Positions 25,228 through 34,580 are shown, counted from the first letter of the stretch. The stretch is 64,000 nucleotides of DNA from Heyndrickxia sporothermodurans (GCA_018333075.1 BORH01000008.1:1-64000), one strand, 5' to 3'. Notes: generated from the letters alone by a model not told the origin. Numbers and translations: made by a program.

Positions 25228-26175
25228 ATGATTACCTATCGATTTTATAAATCAGGTGATGAAAAGCAGATTGTATCACTTTGGAATAAAAGCTTGCGGA
25301 AGGATCCGATTCATCCAATAAGATTTAGAAATTTAGTTTTACTTGATGCCAACTTCGACCCTAAAGGCTTAAGAATAGCGGTTGATGAGGACAAGCTGGT
25401 TGGTTGTGTATATGCTGTTAGAAGGAAATTACCGATGTTTGGTACAGATATAGAGCCTGAAAATGGTTGGATACCTTTCTTTTTTATTGATCCTGGTTAT
25501 CGAAACCAAGGGATTGGCTCAAGGTTAATGAAAGAAGCTATTAAGTTTTTAAAGGATCAGGGAAGAATTCATATTTTCTTCTCTTCCTATGCACCAAATT
25601 ATCTTTTACCTGGAATGGATGAAGAAACTTATCCAGAGGCTTATGAATTTTTAAAAAACGAAGGCTTTGAGAAACTTTACTCTCCTGTAGCAATGGATCG
25701 AAATCTGGTTGGATATGAGGCCCCGGCTGATGTTCATGATTTAAAGAATAAAAGGAGATTAGAAGGGTATACTTTTTCTACTTGTGAGGACAAGGATCTT
25801 TACGAGGTGATACAGTTTGCTAATGAGGTATTTAATCCGGATTGGGGACGAGCCATTCGAGAAGGAATACTCCAAGGGCTACCAATAGACCGAATTTTAG
25901 TGGCTAGGGAGGAAGGAAAGCTTGTTGGCTTTTGTATGTATGGTGGTTATGAAGGTATTCCAGAGCGCTTTGGACCATTTGGTGTGAATCCTAACCAGCA
26001 GGGGAAAGGCTTAGGGAAAATTCTATTACATGAATGTCTTACAAAAATGCGTTCAGAAGGGTTACATGGAGCTTGGTTTCTTTGGACTGGTGAAAAAAGC
26101 TCTGCAGGTTATCTTTATCAGAAAACAGGTTTTGAAATAACTCGGAAATTTCATGTGATGAAAAAAACACTGTAG
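25228..26175 (+). CDS. tandem GNAT N-acetyltransferase, second copy
   Basis: This 315-residue paralogue of the protein at 12338 has two GNAT domains, with acetyl-CoA loops YRNQGIGSRLM (about 90-100) and QQGKGLGKILL (about 256-266). Both copies share WNKxL near the N-terminus and GWI before the first loop. The start is ATG at 25228 after TAAGGGGTG; the upstream GTG is unsupported. It ends the importer/namZ run of genes, before the murR promoter. Candidate role: acetylating free glucosamine units of muropeptides, by analogy with GlmA; substrate not proven. Confidence 0.7.
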   Translation: MITYRFYKSGDEKQIVSLWNKSLRKDPIHPIRFRNLVLLDANFDPKGLRIAVDEDKLVGCVYAVRRKLPMFGTDIEPENGWIPFFFIDPGYRNQGIGSRLMKEAIKFLKDQGRIHIFFSSYAPNYLLPGMDEETYPEAYEFLKNEGFEKLYSPVAMDRNLVGYEAPADVHDLKNKRRLEGYTFSTCEDKDLYEVIQFANEVFNPDWGRAIREGILQGLPIDRILVAREEGKLVGFCMYGGYEGIPERFGPFGVNPNQQGKGLGKILLHECLTKMRSEGLHGAWFLWTGEKSSAGYLYQKTGFEITRKFHVMKKTL

Positions 26176-26209
26176 ATATAATAAATATTAGGTAGTTCAT
26201 TAAAATACG

Positions 26210-26239
26210 TTGACTAAAGAGCATGAAAACAGCTATAAA
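26210..26239 (+). promoter_or_regulatory. SigA-type promoter for murR
   Basis: TTGACT (26210-26215) and TATAAA (26234-26239) with an 18-nt spacer, 40-70 bp ahead of the RpiR-type regulator gene. Confidence 0.65.
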
Positions 26240-26280
26240 TTGATGTAGACAAATAGATTTTTTGAAGTGAGATGATGGTC

Positions 26281-27156
26281 ATGGCTGTAACAACCGGGGG
26301 ATTAGCGATGCTTTCTGAAATGCTTTCGAAGCTTCCACCATCAGAAAGAAAAATTGCCTCCTATATTTTACAGAATCCACAAGAATCGATTACGATGACA
26401 GCAAATGAATTAGGAAAAAAAAGCTCTACGAGCAGTGCAGCTGTAATAAGGCTTTGTAAATCATTAGATTTAAAGGGATTACAGGAATTAAAATTACGAA
26501 TTGCCGGTGATTTGCAAAAAACGGGCGAATATGGATTCCGCGATATTGAACCAAATGAATCGAGATTTACAATTATTGAAAAGATGACGAATAATAGTAT
26601 TCAAACAATTAAGGAGACAGCGGAATTACTTAGCACTGATGAATTATCAAAAGCGGTGGAAGTATTACAAAAAGCAAAAAATATCCACTTCTTTGGTGTA
26701 GGTGCTTCAAGCATCATTGCTCAGGATGCACAACAAAAGTTTTTACGTATCAACAAGCATGCAACTGCATTTTCCGATATTCATATGGCTGCAACCTTAG
26801 TTGCAAATGCTCATGAAAATGATGTCGTGTTTGGAATCTCATTTTCGGGAAAAACGTTTGAAGTAGCAAAACTACTTGAATTAGCTAATCAGCAAGGGGC
26901 GAGAACGATAAGTTTAACCAAATATGGTACTTCCCTTGTAAATGAACAAGCGGAGATTAGGCTGTATACCTCTGCTACTAGAGAACCTACTTTTCGAAGT
27001 GGGGCAACCTCTTCAAGAATTGCTCAGCTCCATGTCATTGATATTCTTTTCATGTGTGTTGCTTCTCAAGCATACAGCGATACAGTGAAATATCTAGATG
27101 AAACTAGAGATGCAATCAATTTTTTAAGGGAAAATATTAAATTTAAAATGAAGTAG
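26281..27156 (+). CDS. murR: MurR-like RpiR-family regulator
   Basis: The protein is about 291 residues. An N-terminal RpiR-type HTH (about 1-75; EMLSKLPPSERKIASYIL and the recognition region SSAAVIRLCKSLDL) is followed by a SIS sugar-phosphate-binding domain (about 120-250; FGVGASSIIAQD, GISFSGKTFEVAKL). MurR homologues sense MurNAc-6-P and repress mur genes, which fits the location inside the salvage region. Three in-frame ATGs (26272, 26275, 26281) are possible; the GAAGTGA site at 26264-26270 best suits 26281. It has its own promoter and a strong terminator, so it is a single-gene unit. Confidence 0.85.
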   Translation: MAVTTGGLAMLSEMLSKLPPSERKIASYILQNPQESITMTANELGKKSSTSSAAVIRLCKSLDLKGLQELKLRIAGDLQKTGEYGFRDIEPNESRFTIIEKMTNNSIQTIKETAELLSTDELSKAVEVLQKAKNIHFFGVGASSIIAQDAQQKFLRINKHATAFSDIHMAATLVANAHENDVVFGISFSGKTFEVAKLLELANQQGARTISLTKYGTSLVNEQAEIRLYTSATREPTFRSGATSSRIAQLHVIDILFMCVASQAYSDTVKYLDETRDAINFLRENIKFKMK

Positions 27157-27188
27157 GGATTGAAGTCAAATGGCTTTAATCCCTTTTT
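27156..27188 (+). terminator. murR terminator
   Basis: GGGATTGAAG pairs with CTTTAATCCC (one G-U pair) across a short loop, followed by TTTTT; directly at the stop codon. Confidence 0.9.
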
Positions 27189-27274
27189 AGTATGCTATTT
27201 TTTTAAACTAAATATAAAAATGTTGATGATAATTCTTCACCATTTTAAGTTGTCCATCCTGCTCCATATTCAAT

Positions 27275-27387
27275 GTAGTACAACGGAACAGATAGTTAGT
27301 AAGTAATAGTAATGTTCTATTTTTGCTCGCATATCTATAGAGGAAGAGGTTGTTTTGTTTGTCCTTCTGCACATATTGAAGTACAAC
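27275..27387 (+). promoter_or_regulatory. control region of importer 2 with a repeated AGTACAAC motif
   Basis: AGTACAAC occurs at 27277-27284 and again at 27380-27387, each preceded by CATATT and a short spacer. This direct repeat, 103 bp apart, lies in the 240-bp gap ahead of the second binding-protein gene and may be an operator. No convincing -35/-10 pair was identified. Confidence 0.3.
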
Positions 27388-27426
27388 ATGACACAAATAA
27401 AATCTTCTTGAAGGGAGCTTTTTCAA

Positions 27427-28677
27427 TTGAAAAAATGGTGGATTGCTCTATTTTCGGTCGTATTGATTTTATCTGCATGTTCTTCGAAAAATACGAATGA
27501 AGGAGATGGGAAGAAGGTAACATTAGAAATTGGTAGCTGGCGAACAGAAGATAAGGCAGGCTATGAAAAGCTTATCAAAAAGTTTAACGAAAAAAATCCT
27601 AATATTAAACTTGAATTTAAACCATCGAAAAACACAGAATACAATACGATTCTTAACACTGCTTTGAAAAGTGGTGAAGGTCCTGACATTATACAATTAA
27701 GACCGTACGCTCCTACAGCAGAGATGGCGAAAACAGGTTACTTAGAGCCTATTGATGGTTTGAAGGGATTAGACAAATTTCCAGAATCATCATTACAAGC
27801 CTCTAAGGGAGAGGATGGAAAACAATATGGTGTACCGTTAAATATTAGTACTACACAAATGTTTTATAATAAGAAAATTTTTAGCAAATTGGGGTTGAAT
27901 GAACCAAAGACATGGGATGAATTTATTCAATTAAACGAAAAAATTAAAAAAGAAGGAATTATTCCAATAGCTCTTGGGACAAAAGAAGGTTGGTTACTTT
28001 CGGCTGCACATGGAATGCTTGGACCTGCGCAATATGGTGGGAATGATTTTGTAGAAAAAATATCTAAGGGGCAAATAAAATTCACCAGTGAAGAATTTGT
28101 TCGATCATTGAAGGCCATGAATGATTTAAAAAAATATTTTCCTGATCATTATGAAGGATTGGGAATGGATGACATTCGTACATTATTCTTTACAGAAAAA
28201 GCAGCTATGTTTCCGATGGGAAGCTGGGAAATAGAAGTGTTGCGACAAATGAATCCAAATCTTGAGATAGGATTTTTCCCAATCCCATCTGCCGTTGGAA
28301 AAGAACCTACTATTACGACTTGGGTGGATGGATCTTACGGGATAAACGCTCATTCGAAGCATAAGGAAGAAGCAAAGAAGTTTCTTGAATTTATGACGAC
28401 AGAAGAGTTTGGACAGCTTTTTACAAAGGAATTTAACATGATTAGTGCGATTCCAGGAGTTACATCTGATGATAAATTGGTTAGTGCTTTAAGTAAGGAG
28501 GTTGAAGAGCATCCAACCCCATACATGATTTTAGTTTATTTTACAGGTGGAAATCCAACGACAAAAAGTACATTAGAAACCGAATTACAGGGAATGTACT
28601 TAGGAGAAAAAACTCCAGAGGACGTTGCGGATGCTGTGCAAAAAAGTGCAGAAACCTGGTTCAAACCATTTCAATAG
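27427..28677 (+). CDS. sugar ABC transporter substrate-binding lipoprotein (importer 2)
   Basis: The 416-residue family 1 solute-binding protein has the lipobox LSAC with lipidated Cys18 after a 17-residue signal. It differs considerably from the importer 1 protein, so the two importers probably recognise different fragments. The start is TTG, with GAAGGGAG upstream. It is followed by two permeases but no ATPase. Confidence 0.88.
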   Translation: MKKWWIALFSVVLILSACSSKNTNEGDGKKVTLEIGSWRTEDKAGYEKLIKKFNEKNPNIKLEFKPSKNTEYNTILNTALKSGEGPDIIQLRPYAPTAEMAKTGYLEPIDGLKGLDKFPESSLQASKGEDGKQYGVPLNISTTQMFYNKKIFSKLGLNEPKTWDEFIQLNEKIKKEGIIPIALGTKEGWLLSAAHGMLGPAQYGGNDFVEKISKGQIKFTSEEFVRSLKAMNDLKKYFPDHYEGLGMDDIRTLFFTEKAAMFPMGSWEIEVLRQMNPNLEIGFFPIPSAVGKEPTITTWVDGSYGINAHSKHKEEAKKFLEFMTTEEFGQLFTKEFNMISAIPGVTSDDKLVSALSKEVEEHPTPYMILVYFTGGNPTTKSTLETELQGMYLGEKTPEDVADAVQKSAETWFKPFQ

Positions 28678-28711
28678 CACCTTTAATAAATCGAAAGGTG
28701 GTCTATAACAG

Positions 28712-29650
28712 ATGCTGGTAGCAAATTCAAAAGGAATGAGTATGAAAAAGAGGAAGAGGTGGGTCATCCATCTCTTCCCAATCCCTGCTCTCATTATTTA
28801 TGGGCTATTTATTGTCTATCCACTTCTAGCGGCACTAGCCTATAGTCTTTTCGATTGGAATGGGATTGTAAGAGGAGCCTTTGTCGGATTAAACAATTTT
28901 AAAAAGCTTTTCACAATGGAGCCTTTTAGAGGAATGTTTTGGAATGCGTTTCAGCACAACGTCTTTTATTTTATCTTACAAATGATTGTTCAAAATGGAA
29001 TTGCTTTTTTATTGGCGTTTATCATTTATAAAAAAATTAGAGGAGCTGAGTTTTTTAAAATTGCCTTTTTTCTTCCAAGGTTATTATCTGTTATCATTGT
29101 AGGATTTTTATGGAAGCTCATCTTAAATCCAAACTATGGGGCGCTGAATGTCCTCCTAGGTCATTTTGGTCTTGAATCATTGCAAAAGGCATGGCTTGGA
29201 GATCCAAAAACAGCGTTGCTCGCAATTATTCTTGTGAACTGCTGGTTTGGATTAGGATTTGGGGTTCTTATCTTTTTAGCCGGACTGCAGTCAATTCCAA
29301 CAGAGCTAACGGAGGCGGCAACCTTGGATGGGGCTAAGGGTTGGACAATGATTCGAAAAATCATTCTTCCTCTAATGCTTCCTTCAATGATTATTATGAC
29401 TGTACTTACTTTTATTCAATCATTCGAGGCATTTGAATTGGTATATGCTATGCAAGGGTCAATGGGAGAGCCTTACTTTTCTACAGATACCTTGGCAGTG
29501 TATTTTTATCGTTTAGCTTTCGGAGGCTCCAGTGGTGAGTCATCGGCTATTGGACTTGGCTCGGCATTAGCGGTCGTCTTATTTCTGTTTATATCATTTT
29601 TCACAGTGGTATTTTTAAAATTAATGCAGAGAAAAGAAGTTGATATGTAG
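28712..29650 (+). CDS. sugar ABC transporter permease, MalF type (importer 2)
   Basis: The 312-residue CUT1 permease has six membrane segments and a degenerate EAA loop (LTEAATLDGAKGWTMIRKIILP, about 199-220). ATG at 28712 follows AAAGGTGG. A second ATG at 28742, behind AAAAGGA, would give a product ten residues shorter and is also credible. Confidence 0.88.
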   Translation: MLVANSKGMSMKKRKRWVIHLFPIPALIIYGLFIVYPLLAALAYSLFDWNGIVRGAFVGLNNFKKLFTMEPFRGMFWNAFQHNVFYFILQMIVQNGIAFLLAFIIYKKIRGAEFFKIAFFLPRLLSVIIVGFLWKLILNPNYGALNVLLGHFGLESLQKAWLGDPKTALLAIILVNCWFGLGFGVLIFLAGLQSIPTELTEAATLDGAKGWTMIRKIILPLMLPSMIIMTVLTFIQSFEAFELVYAMQGSMGEPYFSTDTLAVYFYRLAFGGSSGESSAIGLGSALAVVLFLFISFFTVVFLKLMQRKEVDM

Positions 29651-29661
29651 GAGGAATAGGA

Positions 29662-30486
29662 GTGAAAAACTCAATTTGGACGAGGCCACTATACTATGTC
29701 ATTGCTTTCTTATTTGCCTCAATAAGTTTGTATCCAATTGTCTTAATGATTGCTTCCTCTTTTAAATCGAGCTCAGAGATATTTATACATCCTCTTGCAT
29801 TTCCAAAAAGTTTTAGCTTGGAAACATATAAAACGTTATTGGAACAAATTCCCTTTATGAAGTATTTTTATAATAGCCTTATCACAAGTCTTATTTCTGT
29901 TTTTTTAGTACTAGTTACTGGTTCATTAGCTGCATTTTATATTGCAAGATACAAATACAAGTGGAATCAAGCCTTATTCTTTTTCTTTTTAATGGGTATG
30001 ATGATTCCTATTAAATTAGGGATTGTACCTCTATTCATGTTAATGAAAAATTTGAACCTAACGAATTCCTTATGGTCCCTTATATTTATGTATACTGCTA
30101 CAGGGATTCCATTATCTATGCTGATACTTACTGGTTTTTTTCGAACAATGCCTGTCGAGCTAGAGGAAGCAGCCCGTATAGATGGGGCGAGTGACTTCAG
30201 AATATTATGGAATGTCGTATTACCATTAATGCGTCCAGCACTTGGAACGGTTTTTATTATTAACTTTATCCAAGCATGGAATGACTTCTTTTTTCCCCTT
30301 ATTTTTATTTCAAATGAAACAAAGAAAACCATTACGGTCGGAATGATGTCCTTATTCGGTGAATATTCAGCAGATTGGGGTTCTTTATTTGCCGGTTTAA
30401 CTTTGTCTTCACTACCAATGATTGTGCTTTTCTTTCTTGCATCGAAACAATTTATGGAGGGGATTACTGCTGGTGCAGTAAAGTAG
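29662..30486 (+). CDS. sugar ABC transporter permease, MalG type (importer 2)
   Basis: The 274-residue partner permease has six membrane segments and the ATPase-contact loop LEEAARIDGASDFRILWNVVLP (about 170-191). The start is GTG behind AGGAGGAATAGGA. Last gene of importer 2, closed by a strong terminator. The shared MsmX-type ATPase at 21136 is the obvious energy source. Confidence 0.9.
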   Translation: MKNSIWTRPLYYVIAFLFASISLYPIVLMIASSFKSSSEIFIHPLAFPKSFSLETYKTLLEQIPFMKYFYNSLITSLISVFLVLVTGSLAAFYIARYKYKWNQALFFFFLMGMMIPIKLGIVPLFMLMKNLNLTNSLWSLIFMYTATGIPLSMLILTGFFRTMPVELEEAARIDGASDFRILWNVVLPLMRPALGTVFIINFIQAWNDFFFPLIFISNETKKTITVGMMSLFGEYSADWGSLFAGLTLSSLPMIVLFFLASKQFMEGITAGAVK

Positions 30487-30501
30487 GCGGAGCTTTAACT
30501 T

Positions 30502-30536
30502 AGGATTAGAATCGCAAGGATTCTAATCCTTTTCTT
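30502..30536 (+). terminator. terminator of importer 2 and right end of the salvage region
   Basis: Perfect 12-bp stem AGGATTAGAATC / GATTCTAATCCT (30502-30513 and 30519-30530) with a 5-nt loop, then TTTTCTT. Confidence 0.92.
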
Positions 30537-30711
30537 GTGGAATGCTAAGAAAGGTCCTTAGAAAATTTATTAAAAATGTCCACTACATATAAACAAAAAA
30601 TATAAAATGTGATAAAATCCTGATATAAGAAGATGAATTTAAATAAAAGTGTATTTTTGGGATGGACAGTTGTGTATAAAGCGCTTACATCAATTAATGG
30701 AGGGATATCCT

Positions 30712-31902
30712 ATGTCTAGTCATGCATTAGATCAATTTTTAAATGAAAATCTGGAGGATTTAAGAAGTAAAGGTTTATACAATGAGATTGACGTTGTTGA
30801 AAGTGCAAATGGACCTGTTATAAAAATTGGAGGACAAGAGCTTATCAACTTATCTTCTAATAATTATTTAGGCTTGGCAACAGATGAGCGTTTAAAAGAA
30901 GTTGCAATCCAGGCGATTAAAGACTGGGGAGTAGGAGCTGGAGCAGTTCGTACGATTAATGGAACGCTAGATATCCATATTCAGTTAGAAAAAAAATTAG
31001 CTGAATTTAAAGGAACAGAAGCAGCAATTGCTTATCAATCTGGATTTAATTGTAATATGGCGGCTATTTCAGCAGTCATGGATAAAAACGATGCAATCCT
31101 TTCAGATGAATTAAATCATGCTTCCATCATTGATGGCTGTCGTTTATCAAAGGCAAAAATTATTCGTGTAAATCACTCAGATATGGATGATTTAAGAAAA
31201 AAAGCGAAAGAAGCAAAAGAATCAGGTTTGTACAATAAAATAATGGTCATTACTGATGGTGTTTTTTCAATGGACGGAGACATTGCTAACCTACCGGGAA
31301 TTATTGAAATTGCAGAGGAATTTGATTTAATCACATATGTTGATGATGCCCACGGTTCTGGTGTAACAGGTAAGGGTGCTGGGACAGTTAAACATTTTGG
31401 TTTAGCAGATAAAGTTGATTTCCAAATCGGAACACTTTCAAAAGCAATTGGTGTTGTTGGAGGGTATGTAGCAGGTAAGAAAAATTTAATTGACTGGTTA
31501 AAAGTTCGTTCACGTCCGTTCTTGTTTTCAACTGCTGTAACTCCAGCTGATGCTGTTGCGGCTACAAAGGCAATTGAAATTTTAATGAGTAGTACGGAAT
31601 TAAATGATCGTCTATGGGAAAATGGAAACTACTTGAAAAAAGGTTTAAAACAATTAGGATTCAATATTGGTGAGAGTGAAACACCAATTACACCTTGCAT
31701 TATTGGCGAAGAGAAAGCCACTCAACTCTTTAGTAAACGCCTGTATGAAGAAGGGGTTTATGCGAAGTCCATTGTATTTCCAACGGTACCTAAAGGAACT
31801 GGACGAGTAAGAAATATGCCTACAGCTGCACATACGAAAAAAATGCTCGATCAAGCTATTTCGATATATGAAAAGGTAGGAAAGGAAATGGGTTTAATTT
31901 AA
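30712..31902 (+). CDS. kbl: glycine C-acetyltransferase (2-amino-3-ketobutyrate CoA ligase)
   Basis: This 396-residue alpha-oxoamine synthase uses PLP and CoA to split 2-amino-3-ketobutyrate into glycine and acetyl-CoA. Its motifs are GAVRTINGT (77-85), [11 protein letters not shown] (132-142), DDAHGSG (211-217) and the PLP lysine Lys244 in GTLSKAIG. The start is ATG at 30712 with GGAGGG; the longer reading frame upstream is unsupported. It is followed after 130 bp by an SDR dehydrogenase of the threonine type, completing threonine catabolism. BioF is the nearest alternative; the neighbour favours Kbl. Confidence 0.93.
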   Translation: MSSHALDQFLNENLEDLRSKGLYNEIDVVESANGPVIKIGGQELINLSSNNYLGLATDERLKEVAIQAIKDWGVGAGAVRTINGTLDIHIQLEKKLAEFKGTEAAIAYQSGFNCNMAAISAVMDKNDAILSDELNHASIIDGCRLSKAKIIRVNHSDMDDLRKKAKEAKESGLYNKIMVITDGVFSMDGDIANLPGIIEIAEEFDLITYVDDAHGSGVTGKGAGTVKHFGLADKVDFQIGTLSKAIGVVGGYVAGKKNLIDWLKVRSRPFLFSTAVTPADAVAATKAIEILMSSTELNDRLWENGNYLKKGLKQLGFNIGESETPITPCIIGEEKATQLFSKRLYEEGVYAKSIVFPTVPKGTGRVRNMPTAAHTKKMLDQAISIYEKVGKEMGLI

Positions 31903-31912
31903 AACAGAATTT

Positions 31913-31950
31913 GCTGTCCGATAAGTGTCTGACACTTTGCGTTTAGGACT
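31913..31950. repeat. short copy of a palindromic REP-like element
   Basis: GCTGTCCGATAAGTGTC then TGACACTT and TGCGTTTAGGAC: a hairpin (AAGTGT/ACACTT) inside a GTCC/GGAC outer stem. The left end matches the element at 54831 and the right end (TTTAGGAC) matches those at 36902 and 54830. It lies between kbl and tdh and may also act as a weak terminator. Confidence 0.6.
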
Positions 31951-32034
31951 TTTCACAATAAATATAGAATGTGATCTTTTTAAAATCTATACGAAACATC
32001 CTAGAAACTGCAGCTTATACAGGGGGAATATCAA

Positions 32035-32982
32035 GTGAAAAAGATTTTGGTGACCGGGTCTTTAGGTCAAATCGGTAGTGAATTAGTTACGAAAATGAGA
32101 AGCATTTATGGTTCGGACAATGTAATAGCAACCGATATTAGAGATAATGGAAGCAATGTAGTAACAGAAGGACCATTTGAAATCCTTGATGTGACAGATG
32201 CAACGAAAATGTATGATCTTGCGAAAAAATATGAAGTGGATACAATTGTTCATCTTGCTGCATTGTTATCTGCAACTGCAGAAAAAAAACCATTACTTGC
32301 ATGGAACTTAAATATGGGTGGATTAGTGAATGCTCTTGAGACTGCAAGAGAATTAAAGTGCCAGTTCTTCACTCCAAGTTCAATCGGTGCGTTTGGACCA
32401 TCCACACCGAAAGATCAGACACCTCAAGACACAATTCAACGTCCAACTACTATGTATGGAGTTAATAAAGTAGCAGGCGAGCTTCTTTGTGACTACTATT
32501 TTACAAAGTTTGGAGTAGATACAAGAGGAGTTCGTTTTCCAGGTCTAATTTCTTATGTAGCTGAACCAGGTGGAGGAACGACAGACTACGCTGTAGAAAT
32601 CTATTACGAAGCGATTAAAAATAAACGCTTTACTTCTTATATTGATAAAGGGACCTATATGGATATGATGTATATGCCGGATGCATTAAATGCCATAATC
32701 GATCTAATGGAAGCAGATTCGACTAAATTAAAGCATCGCAACGCTTTTAACATAACAGCAATGAGTTTTGAACCAGAACAATTAGCTGCCGAAATAAAAA
32801 AGCATATTCCAGAATTTGAAATGAGCTATGATGTAGATCCTGCGAGACAAGCGATCGCTAAGAGCTGGCCAAATTCAATCGATCCAACTGCTGCCCAAGA
32901 GGAGTGGGGATTTAAATCAGAATATGATCTAGCAAAAATGACAGTTGATATGCTTGAAAAGTTAAAAATAAAGTTGAGCTAA
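32035..32982 (+). CDS. tdh: SDR-type L-threonine 3-dehydrogenase
   Basis: The 315-residue extended short-chain dehydrogenase has the NAD loop TGSLGQIG (7-14), [11 protein letters not shown] and the catalytic Tyr141/Lys145 in YGVNK. It would oxidise L-threonine to 2-amino-3-ketobutyrate for Kbl. This is the epimerase-like Tdh class, unrelated to the zinc MDR enzyme of E. coli and B. subtilis. The start is GTG after AGGGGGAA. The pairing with kbl is the main support; the annotation 'NAD-dependent epimerase' would otherwise be all that could be said. Confidence 0.85.
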   Translation: MKKILVTGSLGQIGSELVTKMRSIYGSDNVIATDIRDNGSNVVTEGPFEILDVTDATKMYDLAKKYEVDTIVHLAALLSATAEKKPLLAWNLNMGGLVNALETARELKCQFFTPSSIGAFGPSTPKDQTPQDTIQRPTTMYGVNKVAGELLCDYYFTKFGVDTRGVRFPGLISYVAEPGGGTTDYAVEIYYEAIKNKRFTSYIDKGTYMDMMYMPDALNAIIDLMEADSTKLKHRNAFNITAMSFEPEQLAAEIKKHIPEFEMSYDVDPARQAIAKSWPNSIDPTAAQEEWGFKSEYDLAKMTVDMLEKLKIKLS

Positions 32983-32990
32983 TAACGTGG

Positions 32991-33020
32991 AAGGTAACGA
33001 TGAAAGTCGTTGCCTTTTTT
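32991..33020 (+). terminator. tdh terminator
   Basis: AAGGTAACGA pairs with TCGTTGCCTT (one G-U), 6-nt loop, followed by TTTT. Confidence 0.85.
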
Positions 33021-33317
33021 ATTTTAAAAAATTTTCAAAAAATATTTGATAAGATGAAGGAAATCCAAAGGTTGGAAGTAGAATATAAATTAATAAAATA
33101 TTTAGGATATATATACGTAAATCTTCATGGTAAAATAATAGTATATGATGGTTGTAAACTGAAATTCATGTGAGAAATATTGATTATATTTACTATTTCT
33201 GATTAAAGTATGATAGATTTACAAAAATATAGAACGTAATAGGTTTAAATGTTTGAAGAATTTCCATTTGTACGAAAGTAGCCATAATAAAAGATTGTGA
33301 AGGAACAAGTGACATTC
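33021..33317. other. AT-rich intergenic stretch ahead of the orphan kinase
   Basis: About 300 bp between the tdh terminator and the kinase. It is very AT-rich with several TATATA-like runs but no convincing paired promoter hexamers, no SD-preceded small ORF and no strong inverted repeat. It presumably holds the kinase promoter. Confidence 0.4.
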
Positions 33318-34580
33318 ATGACAAATATAAAAAAAATGAGATCAAAATCTTTTTGGATTATTTATACACTTCTTTTCTTTGCTCTTTTAGGGATTTCACT
33401 AGAAATGACTATATTTGCGGCAGACAGCGACTGGTATATCCCTGTAAATGTAGTAGCTATTTCATTAATTATTGGAATGACTATCTTTTTATTTTATAGA
33501 ATTTCCTTGTTCTATAAAGAATTCTGTAAGCTTAAGGAAGAAGAGGAGCATTGGAAAGTCCTTATTCATCATCTCCCTGATTTTGTTTGTTTTAAAGATG
33601 GAAATGGGAGGTGGAAGCATGTAAATGAATTTGGACGTAAATTATATCAATTAGAAAATGTTGATTATATAGGGAAAACAGATTTAGAATTGGGTGAGTT
33701 AAGTCCATTCTTCAGAAAGGGCTTTAACTATTGTTATAATTCAGATGAAAACGCGTGGAAAAAAGGTAAGCTACTTCGAGTTGAAGAATCATTTGCTATT
33801 CCATCTGGTGAAATAAAAAGCTTTGATGTGTTGAAAATTCCTTTGTATTATCCTAATGGGGGTCGAAAAGGTTTATTAACAATTGGAAGGGATATTTCAC
33901 AGCAAAAAACAGCAGAATCCATGCTTTTAACAAGAGAAAAGCTATCCGTTGTTGGAGAACTAGCCGCGGGAATTGCTCATGAGATTCGCAATCCTTTAAC
34001 GAGTATTAAAGGTCTTACACAATTAATGCATGAATCTAGGAATGTAACAGATGAATATGTAAAAGTAATGATTTCAGAAATTGACCGCATTAACCAAATT
34101 GCAAGTGAATTACTTGCTCTTTCAAAGCCTCAAAGCCGAAAACATCATCAGGTTGCCTTAACAGATATCCTACGCTATGTCATGAATATAATGGAACCTG
34201 AGGCACTTTTAAGAGGTGTGGAACTTGAATTTAGTACTGCAGAGCATTGTCAAATTGAAGGAGATAGAAACGGACTCATTCAAGTATTCATTAATTTATT
34301 TAAAAATGCAATGGATGCGATGCCTGATGGCGGTATAATTAACATTACAAGTAAAGTAAAAGGAAATAAAGCTTGCGTTTCTATTACAGATCAAGGAATA
34401 GGAATACCGCCTGAACGATTAAAAAAACTTGGAGAACCATTCTTTACATTAAAGGAAAAAGGAATGGGGCTTGGTTTAACAATCAGTCATAAAATCATTC
34501 AAGAGCATAAAGGCACCATCGATTTCCAAAGTACAGAAAATGTTGGTACGAAAGTTATTATGACATTTCCGCTAGGTTGA
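33318..34580 (+). CDS. orphan sensor histidine kinase, PAS type (sporulation-kinase-like)
   Basis: The 420-residue kinase has two membrane segments close together (about 12-33 and 42-62), a single PAS domain (about 78-195), HisKA with phospho-His221 in AHEIRNPLTSIKG and a HATPase domain (NLFKNAMDAMP, GIGIPPE, GMGLGLTIS). The H-box is of the KinA-KinE sporulation type, which feeds Spo0F. No response regulator is adjacent, as expected for a phosphorelay kinase. Start choice is uncertain: ATG at 33318 is spaced far from AAGGAA, and GTG at 33297 has no site. Its signal cannot be inferred. Confidence 0.82.
   Translation: MTNIKKMRSKSFWIIYTLLFFALLGISLEMTIFAADSDWYIPVNVVAISLIIGMTIFLFYRISLFYKEFCKLKEEEEHWKVLIHHLPDFVCFKDGNGRWKHVNEFGRKLYQLENVDYIGKTDLELGELSPFFRKGFNYCYNSDENAWKKGKLLRVEESFAIPSGEIKSFDVLKIPLYYPNGGRKGLLTIGRDISQQKTAESMLLTREKLSVVGELAAGIAHEIRNPLTSIKGLTQLMHESRNVTDEYVKVMISEIDRINQIASELLALSKPQSRKHHQVALTDILRYVMNIMEPEALLRGVELEFSTAEHCQIEGDRNGLIQVFINLFKNAMDAMPDGGIINITSKVKGNKACVSITDQGIGIPPERLKKLGEPFFTLKEKGMGLGLTISHKIIQEHKGTIDFQSTENVGTKVIMTFPLG

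Noticed and set aside
27312-27500. 62-codon open frame on the plus strand ahead of the importer 2 binding protein
   Set aside because: No ribosome binding site and no family. It overlaps the lipoprotein signal peptide in another frame.
30673-30692. AAAGCGCTTACA, resembling a cre site ahead of kbl
   Set aside because: The right half fits but the left half lacks the TG at the fixed positions (AT instead), and no promoter is placed around it. Too weak to call.
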